Shown: positions 12,141 to 24,440 of the stretch, one piece after another
Layout of the letters: each line of letters starts with the position of its first letter
Numbering within the stretch: position 1 is the stretch's first letter
Source: Turritopsis dohrnii
Lineage: Eukaryota; Cnidaria; Hydrozoa; Anthoathecata; Oceaniidae
Direction of reading: 5' to 3'
Length of the DNA stretch: 64,000 nucleotides
NCBI GenBank assembly: GCA_027922465.2
Contig: BQMF02000068.1
Coordinates: forward strand, 372,001-436,000
Translations under genes and position numbers: made by a program
Notes under the pieces: model-generated
What the model was told of the DNA's origin: nothing
What the model saw: only the letters and a program-made list of their open reading frames with translations
Database searches by the model: none

Positions 12141-13059
12141 AACTGTTAATCCTGAATCATTTCTTATTGCTGAGGCAGTTAACTTTCTAGCACCATGCAT
12201 TTTCAGTCACTTTTTCCCTTATAATGATATATATGAAACCACTACAGTGTGCTGTATGGTGTAAAAATGTGAGTGAAAAATCACTATCAATCTTCTTGAT
12301 TTTATAAATTACTATATGTGGAGAAAATATTGCTGTTTTGATTTTCTTGTCTTAAGAAGAACATCAGTTATTTTTTTACATTTCAGTTACAGAAAGAGAC
12401 GTAGAAATTTTACATTTGTCGAATTTTCTTGACATAAATCTTCATGAGTGACGAAAATATGTTGGCGGCAGTACGCTTCCGTAATTTGACATTTTATTTG
12501 TTTTAAATATCTAAAAATTAGATGACAAAGGGAGTATTATAATTATTCGTAAAAGCTTTTATCCTGAACTTAATATGGAGTTTCGATTATGATTACGGAA
12601 ACATAAAATTATGTTCTTGAGGTCATATAAGGAAAGACAACAATCTTTTCCATGGGGCATAATTAATTAAATGTTGGGTTTTGCCCAGGAGAAAATGAAG
12701 TCAGGTTTGTTATAAGTCTGTTTTTTTCTTATTTGTCCATTAAGACCTCCATTCACATGTGCCATTGCGTAGCTACCATTGTAATTATGTTGTCATAAGA
12801 ATTTAAAAATGAAAAATAAGAGAAAGTCACAGTAGAACTATCTTAGCCAATGTCAATGCAGTAGCAAGAACCGTTTGGAAAACTGAACTTTTTCAACGGA
12901 AAGATTCGGTGTTGTTTACTAATTTAGACTGTTAGGAGTATTTTCAACCAATGGGTCTACAGTTTTATTGAAGGTAGAGAAATGTTTCAAACTGCATTTT
13001 AGAGAGCCACAATCACTTTTAGTCCGTAATCATTCTTCAGATCTTTATCAATTTAAACT
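12141..13059. other. Intergenic, nothing recognised
   Basis: AT-rich sequence with no convincing frame or repeat in the window. Confidence 0.45.
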
Positions 13060-13500
13060 CCAGTTACAAAGTCTATGAAGTTATTACACTTCCTACAAAG
13101 AAAGGCTTCAAATCTCATTCTGTTAAATTCACTACAATGAACGTCACAGCTACTTATTGTTTCCTTGCAAGCACTATGGTAATATGTTCAAATTAAAGAT
13201 TACAGTCAGATGTTGAAATGCTATATAACCCAGGGTATAACATATATACAACATGTTAGAACCGATTGCACTTCTTTTTCAAACACATACTTAAAATTGA
13301 TAAAAAAAAGTACATATAAAAATATGAAGTTCGATATGTGGCAAACGGACAATGGTTTGCTCCAACACTCCAATACTTCCTGTTTGATGATAATGAGGAT
13401 ATTAAGAGAAGAGGTAAAATATATTTATTGATTAAGAAGTGAAAACAGAAAAGTGAGTTTTCAAATATCGTAAAAGAGTTGAAATGCAAGGGCATGATGC
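13060..13500 (+). repeat. Second copy of the claudin-like upstream segment
   Basis: Partner of 1870-2110. It is now separated from its gene (17815) by about 4.2 kb of inserted repeats. Confidence 0.65.
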
Positions 13501-13554
13501 TGGGTTAAAATGTTAGAAATCGGTTCAAATCACGTTCCAGTATTGTACAATTTA

Positions 13555-14230
13555 TTTACTAGCATGTAGCTTTAGCTAAAAATGCCCCCACGCTCAAGCT
13601 TTCCAATTTGTACACACAACAAGCTATACATTAAAAAAGAAAAATTTCCGCCCAAACATTTTGTAATTTTCGGTTGATTTGGGGCCTGATAAGTGGCATA
13701 ACTTTAAATATTTCGACAAAACCAGTCCTGTTTTTTGTATGGCAAGGTACACAATATCTCAAATACAAAACGTGATCAAAGTGTCTGTATGCAGTGAAGA
13801 AAGGGCGCGCCGAAAATCACATATTTAAGTGTAAATATTTAAGCTTTACAATACAACGAATTGTTTAATGAGTAGTGTAACCTTGTGGCATAGTGTAGCG
13901 GTGGCTACACTAACTTTGGAATATGCAAACCAAATAGATCTACTTACGCAGCTGAAAATCTGCACAAAACTTTGTTACTTTTTGTTATCTCCTTTAGACT
14001 TAAGTCACACTAATGCTGGTATAACTTTTAAAAAGTGGAAATAAGGCTGTGAACTGCAACCATGGATACGTATTTTATAATCAAAATAAGATTTGTTAAA
14101 AAAGGTTATGTAAGAGCCAAAAGAAAAAAACTAACTTTTTCTAAAAAAAAATTAAAGCGAAAATCCATTAGAAATCATTTCAAACGTTTCAAGCTTTGAT
14201 TCAAAATAAAAACTAGAAGCCTCATGGCTT
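13555..14230 (+). repeat. Dispersed family 'X', left part of a disrupted copy
   Basis: Closely matches 58265-58990 in the same orientation, beginning agcatgtagctttagct and including cttgtggcatagtgtagcgg near 13883. The remainder of the family consensus reappears at 17020-17400. Confidence 0.75.
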
Positions 14231-14775
14231 GAACAATTTCCGCATCAGGCCTAGAGGAAATAGCTTTAGGCTAATTTTCAAGATATCTGAATGGCTATCC
14301 ATTCTGTTCTTGTTGCTTACGTGAGAACAGGTCTATCACAATTCCCAAAATATGACTTATGGTTCACATGGAGAATAAAATGATATTCGATAGAAGTGAA
14401 CCAAAATCATTTGAAAAAAGGCTGTATGGGATTGAAGACTTTTACAACACTATTAAACTATTAAATCTAAACAACCAAACTTGTTTAAAAACACTGAAGA
14501 CCTCGGCTATTTATAACCAAATCTGCAAGTAACTGCCAACTTTAATATCAGGACACCATCCAAATTTTGCCAGAAATGTGAATTTGGTAATATAAGTAAA
14601 CATTACATGAAATTGTTAATAACTTGCATTAATAGGAGCAGAAGAAACTTGGGCATTTCAAAGATTTTAATCCACGACAATTAACAGGATTAGAGGAAGA
14701 TGAAAATTATATTGCTTTTACATAACTTAAATCAACATAACATACAATATGAAAATCCATTTCTACTAAACCTGC

Positions 14776-14940
14776 CAGTGGCGGATCCAGAGGTAAGCTG
14801 CAACTTGTGTAGGAGAGTGTTAGCAATTCAAACATAAAAGAAAAAGGTTCAAATAATCCCATTGATAATATGAACTGAATTCACAACTTATGTTAATGCA
14901 CTTCTCCACAAGTTGCGACTACCCTCTAGATCCGCCACTG
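14776..14940. mobile_element. 165-bp hAT5-like miniature element
   Basis: Ends CAGTGGCGGATCCAGAGG, inverted as CAGTGGCGGATCTAGAGG on the opposite strand. The flanks CCTGC and TCTGT are only partly alike, so the copy is older than its relative at 19866-20030. No coding capacity. Confidence 0.8.
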
Positions 14941-15066
14941 TCTGTATATTACTATTTGAATCTTTCCATGGAGTTTATAAATAACACCAATGTGCACGAA
15001 AAGACAAATGACACAATAAAACTTTGTTAGGATCCGTATGACAATGTTCTTTTCTAACATCGTATA

Positions 15067-15481
15067 CCTTAAGGGGATTTTTTTTTGCGTGGACTAATTT
15101 TTGCGAGCCAAGGTTTGAGAGCGTTTTGCGTGGATTAATTTTTGAGAGTCAGAGATTTTTAAGGAAAATGTTTGGATTTATATTTGCAAATGAGCACAAA
15201 GTGCAATGCGTGTACTTTATAATATAGCTTAGAAGTAGCAGCGAAAATCACCATTTCCATCCCTGCCAAACCAATGGGTGCTTGATAAGTACAAGGAAAT
15301 AGTTAATATACGAAAGGTACGCAGAGCCAAAAAATGAGCTAATAAAATCATAAAATTTTGCGTGGATTTATTTTCACGAATCGTTCATGTCTTGACGTTT
15401 TTCGTGGATTTATTTTTGCGAATTTGACCGAAATTTGCAAAAGTCGCACAACTTAATCCACGCAAAACAAATCCCCTAAGG
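15067..15481. mobile_element. 415-bp inverted-repeat element with tandem GCGTGGATT motifs
   Basis: The ends CCTTAAGGGGATTT and (other strand) CCTTAGGGGATTTGTTTT are inverted, with TA on both sides (15065-15066 and 15482-15483). Inward of each tip lie repeated GCGTGGATTWATTTTTGCGA-like motifs. No coding frame. Confidence 0.75.
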
Positions 15482-15855
15482 TATTGTGTCCTAGAACATA
15501 TTACACTCCAAATGTTCACAAGGCTTTAGTGATCTCATTGTATGTATATAATTGGTTGGATTCGAATCATCATCCAAAGTTTGTTTTCCTGACATATATC
15601 CAAACTAAGTCATTGTGCCTGCATTGAGTGGTTTGCAGGATTATTTTGAACAATATCATCTTAAAATCTTTTAAATGTTAATTTAAAACTAATCAGTTCC
15701 CCACAGTGATAACTTGACCGAGCATGGTAAAGTGATGAATAATTTGATACAGCCTGGAATTCCCCAAATTACTCCCTTCTTCAATTTATTAAACTTAATT
15801 TCAACCGCTTTTCAATTCACTATGACGTTTCGGAGCCAGAAAAACAGCTTTATAA

Positions 15856-16494
15856 AGCCGATGATACACGAGTCGATTAGTTGCTTTCGACTGAGTCGTA
15901 CTTATGTTATGTTATTTTAAAGTTGCCGATACAAAGGTGATACGCGCTAGCGATTTTTTTGTTTCTACATCATGTATTCAGACAGTGAAGACGAGGTTGC
16001 AGCTGCTGCTATTATCATCGTGGCTTGCCAAGAAAAAAAGAAACGTAAAAAAAAGAGTATAGACGAAATCTTGACTGAAGAAAAGAAAGCAGTTTGGGAT
16101 TTACGACACACTTCTGCGTGAATTTCGACTGGAGGCCGAAGCTGACCATTTTAACTTTTTGAGGATGGTCCCTTGTGATTTCGAAGCTTTGTTGCGTTTT
16201 GTTGAAGTGGCTCTCACAAAGCAAAGTACGGTCATGCCAGATTCCATCCCACCCTACCTTAATAAACATATCATTTTAATCTAGAAGTTTTCATGTGCGC
16301 ATTAAAAAAAAAAAGCTTTTTGATTGGTTTAAAAAGCTGCGATTAATTGCAGAATTCCAACAGGTTCGATTTTTTTTTAGTCGAAAGCAACTTGTAGAAT
16401 CATGCTCACAACATACGATTTGTGCATGATACACGCAGCGATTTGTAGAATTCTACAAATCGAAAGAAACTAATCGACTAGTGTATCATCGGCT
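15856..16494 (+). mobile_element. PIF/Harbinger deletion derivative
   Basis: About 35-bp inverted termini (AGCCGATGATACAC..., continuing through TCGATTAGTT) are flanked by a perfect 3-bp TAA duplication (15853-15855 and 16495-16497), as expected for PIF/Harbinger. It contains the start of a transposase (see 15972-16280) and lacks the catalytic core. Inside the right end is a second palindrome, ATTTGTAGAATTCTACAAAT (16441-16460). Confidence 0.8.
15972..16280 (+). pseudogene. N-terminal fragment of a Harbinger transposase, frameshifted
   Basis: From the ATG at 15972 the frame encodes an acidic then lysine-rich N-terminus. A shift near 16096 moves to the next frame, which carries LLREFRLEAEADHFNFLRM and then FEALLRFVEVALTKQST. 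These resemble the conserved N-terminal part of PIF/Harbinger nucleases. The DDE catalytic region is deleted. Confidence 0.7.
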
Positions 16495-17019
16495 TAAGAT
16501 ACATCGTTCACCAATATCTTGCACACGTTTATACTTTCAGTATGTATGTATGTTTTTGTGATTTGTGCTGTATGGTAATTTCATTTGTTTTTTGTTTTTT
16601 TTTTCAATATCTTCAACTTTCGGTGTAATATGTATTAAATGAAATGAACATGTTTCATGCATTTATTGACGTAATCACCAGTAATGTTTTGATACTATAA
16701 TACATTTCTGCTGCGATATTGAAAGTTTTTTTCACAGCAAAGTTTCGTTTACTATCAAACCTTCACCTTCTTTTTCCAGAATTTTTCCCAGAGTCAACTA
16801 AACATCAATATTTCCACCATAAGGAATGTTCTCATGATTATATTTTGATTGCAATAGTAGATAAAGTCTTAAAATTCTTCTTCAAAGCTTCTTCTACATT
16901 TTTACAACTTCCTCAAAACATAAACCAAATCGGTTCGAGAACGTTTCACGTGCTCGGTGTGTATATTTTACAGATAGGATGCGTAAACCAAATAATTTCC
17001 TACGCTTAAAAGCACGGAA

Positions 17020-17400
17020 ATTGAAATAGCCAAGATTTAGAGCTAAAACATCATATATACAAAAACGAAATGCATGGTTGACACAATTTCAGATTTCAAG
17101 CTGTGCTTCAAAATCCTTGTTGTTTCCTTCACTAAAATAACACAAAAGTAATATGAAAAATGTCTAAACAATTTTAGTGTACGACCTTTCTAAATAACAT
17201 AGTATAATATAATAATAGATGAGAAAAAAGATACGAAAAAACATTCTGTCTCCCAACTTCTATAATATCATGCTTTGAAACAGGAAAAAAGTCAGCTGAC
17301 AAGTGTATCCTACCGTGTAGCAGCAACACGAAAAGTTAGAAGATGAGGAGAAAAGGATGATGAACAAAATCGAAAACTGACATTAGCCTACCTCGTGAAA
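17020..17400 (+). repeat. Dispersed family 'X', right part of a disrupted copy
   Basis: Matches 58985-59510: 'tatacaaaaa(c/t)(g/a)aaatgcatggttga', 'cattctgtctcccaactt', then 'cctacctcgtgaaa'. Together with 13555-14230 it forms one copy split by about 2.8 kb that includes the elements at 14776, 15067 and 15856. Confidence 0.7.
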
Positions 17401-17814
17401 TTACAAAAATGTTTGATGCAAACTGCCCAAAAGTTTTAAAACTCTTTAGAGGTTCTAACTTGTTATATGACAATACGCACAGAGTAAACCGTTTGCCTTC
17501 TAACATGTTGCACGTGGTGTCATACTTTACCCTGACCTTTAGCGACAACAGCCATATGTTGAATGCTTCAAACGATGATTTTTATATAAAGTTGTAAAGG
17601 GAGTTTGATAGGAAACTTGTAAAGATACAAAATCAAGGACTGTTGTGGAAGTCTTTTCAATCATGGAAACAGGTGTAAACAATTTGAGCTTTGAAACATA
17701 AACGATTTTACATCAATGATCCTGATTTCTGATTTACCAATGGAGCTAAGGCATGAATATTATTTTAATCTTGAGATAAATAGATATAACAATTTTTTTA
17801 TAGATTCAAAAAGA

Positions 17815-18351
17815 ATGATTTCAACAATACAAACTCTTTTGTTGGTTGGTTCCGGTGCCACCTGTCTGTTGCTCAGTCTATGCTGTGGAAGCAACACTTG
17901 GGTAACAAAGGGTAACGGCGACATAACAGTCGGATTATGGAGGGTTTGCGATATTGGAAAATGTAGTAGTTTATCAACCCACGAAAGTCTACTGTTCAAA
18001 ACCATACCAGATTGGTTCCAAGTTGTTCGTGGGATGGTAGCTGTATCTGTTGTTTATGCTGTTGGTAGTCTGCTTTTCACCCTTCTCTCAATAGCCTTCA
18101 AGAGGATTAGCATATTTTGGGCATCCAGAACTTTAACTATATCTGCCATGTGTATGATAAGTGCATTATTGACCTTTCTAGGTTGTGCAAACTTGGCTCC
18201 TTTCACATTTGGGTTTGCGTTTATTATGGGTTGTGTTGGAGCAGGAGTCTCCCTTTCGACAGCAATACTTAGCATATTTGTGGTGTCATCTAATAAAAAG
18301 TATCAAGCATTTGTTATGATTGTTGAGGAAGGACTGCCAACCGCACAGTAA
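17815..18351 (+). CDS. Claudin/PMP22-like four-helix membrane protein 2
   Basis: 178 aa, clearly paralogous to the gene at 2235-2768 along its whole length. It has four hydrophobic segments and the loop signature W29, G40-L41-W42, C45, C50. The conserved PDWFQ and WASRxLTISAMCMIS blocks are identical in the pair. The ATG at 17815 is chosen over an upstream in-frame ATG at 17716. It aligns with the first gene's start, and it follows a probable splice acceptor (T-tract ending in TATAG at 17803). The C-terminus differs most between the two. The region upstream of the acceptor is swollen with transposons, so the 5'-UTR intron, if real, may be over 4 kb. Confidence 0.8.
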   Translation: MISTIQTLLLVGSGATCLLLSLCCGSNTWVTKGNGDITVGLWRVCDIGKCSSLSTHESLLFKTIPDWFQVVRGMVAVSVVYAVGSLLFTLLSIAFKRISIFWASRTLTISAMCMISALLTFLGCANLAPFTFGFAFIMGCVGAGVSLSTAILSIFVVSSNKKYQAFVMIVEEGLPTAQ

Positions 18352-18949
18352 AGATTACAAACTGCTTCAATATTTTTTGGACGAGCCACGATGTTTGACA
18401 TTTCATATTATGTTTTCCATACAAAAGCGATAATTACTTCAAACCTCCTTGAGGGAACATTATTCATAAGAATCTACGTAAAAGTTGCACGTGATATCAA
18501 GTAAAACTCTCACCGTTTGACGTTTTATTTCGGAACTGCACTTAAATTGTTGTAAATAAAATTTCAGAAGAAATAGTGTTCCCCTCGTAGTATGATTTTC
18601 TTCATCGAGAACCTCCAGGGGCGGATCCAGGGTTAGGCAACTTAGGCAAATGCCTAACCCAAAATCAGTTAAATAATGTTTTTCATAAAACTGTATGAAA
18701 AAGGTATTGTATTACAATAATCAGACAATAATCGAAAATATCAAGAGATTCCCGCATCTAATCCGCACGATCCTTTCTTTCCCAAATAGGATTATTATTC
18801 TCCCCCGGCGAGTGGCGCGGCGCGCGCCATGATGTTAAAAATTAATGTTTTTTACAGCTTGAGTTTATAGGTAGTGATCTCTGCCCGGAGAACGCCTTCT
18901 CATAGTCACATTGACAACACAGACTAGTGCCTAACGCTCACCTTAGGCG

Positions 18950-19105
18950 AAGAAAATTTGCCTAAGGAGCCCCGGGTTTACACACTTTAATGAATGAACT
19001 GGAAGAAAATTTGCCTAAGGAGCCATGGGTTTACACACCTTAAATGAATGAACCAGAAGAAAATTTGCCTAAGGTACAACCATGGGTTTACACACTTTAT
19101 TAATG
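18950..19105 (+). repeat. Three tandem ~55-bp units
   Basis: Each unit contains GAAGAAAATTTGCCTAAGG, then CC(A/G)TGGGTTTACACAC or close, then an AATGAATG word. The units lie near the left end of the 2.7-kb element and may be subterminal transposase-binding repeats. Confidence 0.65.
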
Positions 19106-19865
19106 AATGGTCACCAAATCTGCACAAAACGACCGTGGGGGACCTTCGAATTAGACTAGACCCAGTTCAACATGGATTCGCTAGAAAACATCGTTGCAGC
19201 TTTTGATAGCAATAATGAAGTATTAATTAGGAAATTTTGAATTCACTTAATACATCTGTTGAAAACTGACTTCAAAATCTAGGAAAAGCATTTTTTTTCG
19301 AGTTGTGTCTCTTCTTTTGCTTTTGCGAAATGAAAACATTGTGGCTGCTTTAAAGCAAGTGTTTTATTATTTTATGTAATATAAATGATTAGCATGGATT
19401 ATTAGCACCATAATTCGTTGACAGTTAATTATTAGCTCAGCTATGTATAATAAGTTTGTTTGTGTCAACTGAACCGAAGCCTATTCTTTATTGATTAATG
19501 ATGTATATAAATATTTTTGGTATCTGTTTCTGTTAACCAAAAATGCATCTGTAAATGTTATGGAGTTACGTTTGAATGACTGAGTTTATAATACACAAAG
19601 TCATTGTTATTTTTCTGAGTTGTTTTGCGTAGGCAGCTGCATGGTTTTTTTAGCACCAGTATCTCTACCTGGTAACTTATTTGTACAGTTCAGTATAATT
19701 TTTCTTGGTTCGAGATGACTGTCTGGTTTTGAATTAAAGAACTTTAAAAGGATCCTGTGTCCAAAATGATATGAACCAATATGATAGAGATCAAAAAGCC
19801 TCTTGTTAGTATTACTTACTTCCAGTTTCTGAGATATATATGTATTTAATTTTCGAAAATTATAA

Positions 19866-20030
19866 CAGTGGTGGATCTAGAGGTATGTCGAAATTTGTGT
19901 AGGAGAGCATTAACATAATTTGTGAATTCAATTTATATTACCAATGGGATTATTTGGACGCTTTTCTTTTATGGTTAGATTGCTAACACTCTCCTACACA
20001 AATTTCGACATACCTCTAGATCCGCCACTG
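19866..20030. mobile_element. 165-bp hAT5-like miniature element (young)
   Basis: Termini CAGTGGTGGATCTAGAGG and CAGTGGCGGATCTAGAGG are inverted. The arms continue nearly identical for about 45 bp, and a perfect 5-bp duplication TATAA flanks them (19861-19865 and 20031-20035). It is nested in the element 18616-21305. Confidence 0.88.
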
Positions 20031-20436
20031 TATAATAAGATAGTGTATAGGTTAAACTTCTCATCGCAAGTTATCATTAATACTATATATATCTTTTTAA
20101 TTTACTATAGAGAGAAAGGGCGTGAGTGATAAGAAAATGAAGTTATATATATTGAGAGTTTATACACATAAACAAAGAATAAAAATCTTATTCTTATACA
20201 TAATTATACATCATAATTATGTATTGTATGATTTTATGATTTTTAAATCAAAATATCTGCCCAAGGAAACAGAATTTCCAAATACTAAGACTTCTGAAAC
20301 AACTTTGTGCATTCTATCATCCCTCGAAATATCATTTTGGATGCAGGAACACTTTAACATCTTTGGAGTTATTCTTTCATTTTACAAAAACCTATGTTAT
20401 GTCTTCTTTTGAAAAAGGTAATTACATAATGTTTTA

Positions 20437-20501
20437 AATGTAGCATAGGAAACAAGAAGTCAAACTAATTTAGTTTGACTTCTTGTTTCCTATGCTACAT
20501 T
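20437..20501. repeat. Perfect 31-bp palindrome with a 3-nt spacer
   Basis: The left arm 20437-20467 and right arm 20471-20501 are exact reverse complements around the spacer ATT. The structure could extrude as a cruciform or fold as a strong RNA hairpin. Confidence 0.9.
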
Positions 20502-21305
20502 AAATTCTGGAAAAAATGTTGTAGCTCTTATTTAAGAGGAAGCAGTACATAATTTATCTGTTGTTGTGTAGTTTTATATATAGGTTCTTGGACTTGTCTC
20601 AGGGATTTCTGGAAACACCATCTTTTACTATATTGTGGTTGACATTAATTATTTAACCATGGATCATTTTTAGGGTAGGGTATACTATTTGATTTGATGA
20701 ACGCCTAGTGCAAAAATCTGTTTTTATTTTGCTGCCGGATAATGATCAAGGAGCTTGTCTGTAACTTTGATTTTGGTCATTTTACTCTATTTCTTTTTCT
20801 TTCTATCTGACCATCTTGACCAGTACATAGATGAAATATCATGTATTTATCTGAGTGCTCCAATCTATCATGGTATAGGTGATAGAAAATTTATTTATTT
20901 GATTCATTACAAGTATGTTTTCATTTGATGGATTCTTCCTGTTCATGTACAAGCAATCAAGAAAATGAAGAAGATAACAGATGAAGTAATTTATTGGTTA
21001 TTTACTTAACCTCCAATCTGGCAGAAAATATTATTTTGGCCTACATAAAGTAGTTCAATACATTCCATTCATACTCAATTAGTTTTCTTTTGTTTATTTC
21101 CCTTATTCCATTAGTGCAACAATACAGGCTTGCATTATAACACTCCTTACGTTAGGACGAATGAATTCGAGTTTATATTTTTTACATTTCGAAAAGTATG
21201 TACTAGATTGGGCGTAAACTGGCGTAAATTTCATCGATTGCGCCCTTATGTGTGTTTGGCAAAAAAAATTTGCCTAACCCTTAAAAAATCCTAGATCCGC
21301 CCCTG

Positions 21306-21984
21306 ACCTCTACTGAGCTCTTTAGTGACTTGCTACTTGTGTGATTGTCAAATTGTCGATGCCTCTTAGCAAGCTCAAATTGAGCCAAAACGTCTCACAA
21401 TTTTTTTCCCAGTTCTTCGAAATCTAATATTGTCTAAATCTACTAACAGAAAGATGTATTTTCGGCTACCATAAGTCAACTAAAACTTCTACTTGTTCAT
21501 GGAGAAATTGGCTTTCTTATATCAGATTTCTGGAGAAAAACAAAATTCAAAGTATAGCTTTTAAGCAATCTATTTCTGTGATACATGGCTTGTTTACCAA
21601 AATGTAAAGTTGTCATTTTAGGATTAAAATAGAATTGACTTCTTGTTATAAATTTTATTGCGACTTCCAGCAGGGAAATCAATTCGATAACCTTTACGAT
21701 ATTATTGTAAGTTGAACATTTGTAGATGGAAAAACTATTTGTTGACGAAAAAGACCTTTTTCGGGGTTTTTCAATCTAAGTTTCTTGAGTTTTTTAAGAT
21801 CGACCTACTTCCAATTTTTACATATTCTATGGGTTCCTCATGTTCCTTTCCATTTCTATCCTTATAACCGCATCTTCCAATCTCCTTGTCTCCCTATAAT
21901 ATAAATTGATTATTTGTTGCAAAAAAGATCCCTTGCTATCGAAATGAATGAATGAATGAACACAAACCGTCAAACGCAATGATG
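21306..21984. other. Intergenic, nothing recognised
   Basis: No convincing gene. A short (AATG)n run lies near 21943-21960. Confidence 0.45.
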
Positions 21985-22640
21985 ATTTTTGCCATCAATA
22001 CATATCAGATCCTTTTTGGAGGCAGCAGAGCTCTCTCTATCTCCAGGTCTGACCAATATATAGCACAAAACACAAAATCAGCCCTAGCTAACTGACCAGT
22101 ATAATAATAACAGGTTCAATTATAATATACGGTGATAATATTACGAATTTCTTTACTTCTCTGGTGTAAAATGACCCTTTCCTTTAGCTTTTATTTCCAA
22201 AATGATATCTGTGTGTTGGGCAAACCGTAAAACTCATGTTTTAATTTGAGGCCGCACTCTACCTGATAAAATAACTGTAATTATAAATTATCTGAAAAAT
22301 CTGAATTAAGCCACGATTAACAAATAGCCTCTATTCTACCCTTATTTTTAAGTGCTATCAGCTTTTAATGAGGACTCCAGGCTAGCACTGTGGACATGGG
22401 ACGGACAAACGCTAATGAAAGATCAGCTGCTTAACGCGCTGACCAATAAACACTTCTCAACTAAGTCACGATCAACAAATAGCCTCTATTTCAACCTTAA
22501 AACTAAGGCTTGTGTTGTTATTGGTATCAGCCTACGACTGGGGTAAAATTTGTGGACGGACGGACAGACGGACGAACACGAATGCTAATGAAAGATAAGC
22601 TGCTCCCGCACTGACCAATTATGGACAGTTTATATAAGAA
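21985..22640 (-). repeat. Dispersed repeat with inverted copies at 61110-61330 and 58075-58260
   Basis: 21985-22240 is the reverse complement of 61110-61330 (for example the block around GAGAGAGCTCTGCTGCC). 22250-22630 contains two imperfect units carrying GAAAGAT(C/A)AGCTGCT, which matches 58075-58260 in reverse. A (GGAC)n-type run lies at 22555-22580. Class unknown. Confidence 0.6.
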
Positions 22641-23519
22641 AATAATAATCCATCGTAATCAAATATCATTACTGCATGTAAATTTTGAATATCGACCTTT
22701 CAAGTGTCAGCAGAAGATGATCATTTTGTCAAAGATGGAATGGTTGCTTCATAAAACAAGTGAAGTTTCAAAAAATTAATATAAATCACAAAATACCTGC
22801 GCGACAATTAAATTTAAATAGGTGGTCCCAACTACTGAATAAGACACGCTTCTCCTTACTGGTGTTTCAGTAACAAAACCACGAAAAACAATAACGGCAA
22901 TCATGACCTTCAGATGTCTAAACAACAAAAGTCAGAATGTGTTACATTAAAATTATTTTGAATTCATAGAAATGACTTTGATTTGTTTTATCGACTTATT
23001 AGCACCCAAATTCGATACATGTACAAAGGGATGACACATGACCTATGAAGGTTGAAGTCATAAAGGTTTATGATGAAAATCTCATACGATTTGACCTACA
23101 TCAAGAATAAATTGGTAATAAATATGCACTAACTTTGTAACAAAATGAAACAGATTGAATGGAAATTTGGAAACAGTAATCGTAGTTTATTCACAAAACT
23201 TTCAACGTTGTTGATATAAAATTTTTTAAAAGATATGGTTCACACATACTGTATTTGCTCTCGCACATTTGATAGTATCATGTCAAATATTGCAAACGAA
23301 GAGTCATTACATGAGACATCGTATGACATCGATGACATAGAAACCATCCTTCAAATAGAAAGTTTACAATTCCAGAAGGAAATTCCAGTAATAGTGACAG
23401 GCAATGCAATAACCACGGAACGAATGGAATGACGTCCTGTACCATAATAAACAATTCGTGACACAAAGTTGCATCACGTTGCAATGAAGGTGCTCATGCT
23501 GCTACCGAATCTTTTACTT
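22641..23519. other. Intergenic, nothing recognised
   Basis: No supported gene. Short frames near 23235-23480 have no recognisable family. Confidence 0.45.
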
Positions 23520-24440
23520 CAAAGATAATCAAAGGAGAGCAAAGCAAAAGAGCACAGCACAAAAGTTGTTAAATTACAGCTACAGCGACTACAGATTTGG
23601 AAGGACGGTAAGATCAACATATTACTGGAAGAATGCAAAAATCAAAATCACAGGCGTAGTAAGAATAAAAGACGAAATAAACCAGATACATTCAAACTTT
23701 TCACAAAACTTATGATGGAAGGAAAGGTTTCTACTGATCTCAAAATTCCACCTGACAATGATCATGGCGTTCACCCACCGACAGAAGAAACCGTAAGTGA
23801 GCTAAAATATAAACATCCAAAGATAGCCCCTATTTGAGAAGAAACGTTAAATGAGACCCGAACGAGAAATTGACCATTTTTATTTCGACAACATCAATGC
23901 AAACCTGTAGCAATAAGTACAAGCACGAGGACAGAGTTATGTGAACACATTACCCCTCCGTGGCAAAGAAAATTGTCACACAAGTTATTGACCCTAAATC
24001 GTTAGAAGTTTATGGTGCTTGTAAGCTTGTTTCACTCAACAAGAAACCTGGCATTCGAGCCATAAGGATTACAGAAACTGTACGCTTAATCTTTGCTAAA
24101 GCAATCAGGTACTAAGTAGTGACATTTAAAAAGTTGCTGGATAATCTACGTACGAGGAATGAGCAGACAACATAGTAGCCACCGCCAAATATGATATGAA
24201 GCCGCGTTTACTACACTTGTCATTTCTATTAACGGGGGAATGAACAAAGTGTATGTATCACAGATTTATGGCTGAAAAGATAGCTCAAAAGTCAGGTCAA
24301 AGGTACGACCAAGTGATGGCTTGGATAAGATACGAGCTTTCTTATGTCATCATGAAATCAGCTTTGCTCTGAGCTCCGAGCTCTTGATGATAAATCAGAC
24401 GCACACAGATGTGATCAAGGATTCGAAAGTTCTTATACCT
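23520..24440 (+). pseudogene. Remnants of an RLE-type non-LTR retrotransposon polyprotein
   Basis: Two separate pieces. From about 23580 a + strand frame reads LFTKLMMEGKVSTDLK and ELKYKHPKIAP. After frame changes, near 24026-24110, it reads VSLNKKPGIRAIRITETVR, which resembles the N-terminal side of a reverse transcriptase domain. At about 24250-24370 lies a C-terminal-type segment, AEKIAQKSGQRYDQVMAWIR. That segment aligns in style with KLAEKLAIKTNSSTADTITW of the element at 25463-26930. The central part is deleted and several stops are present. Confidence 0.6.

Larger units (their letters stand above)
18616..21305. mobile_element. 2.7-kb hAT5-like non-autonomous element
   Basis: The ends CAGGGGCGGATCCAGG and (other strand) CAGGGGCGGATCTAGG are inverted and flanked by a perfect 5-bp duplication ACCTC (18611-18615 and 21306-21310). 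Inverted similarity continues inward (TTAGGCAA words). No transposase frame is visible. The interior holds a tandem repeat (18950-19105), a nested 165-bp relative (19866-20030) and a perfect 31-bp palindrome (20437-20501). Confidence 0.85.

Noticed and set aside
17716..17814. In-frame upstream ATG extending the second claudin-like protein by 33 residues
   Set aside because: The extension crosses a probable splice acceptor (TATAG at 17803), has no counterpart in the first paralogue and would place a charged segment before the first helix.
18950..19105. CRISPR-like array
   Set aside because: Only three imperfect units without unique equal-length spacers, inside a eukaryotic transposon.
20122..20412. 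Open frame inside the 2.7-kb element as its transposase
   Set aside because: Low-complexity AT-rich translation without any transposase motif.
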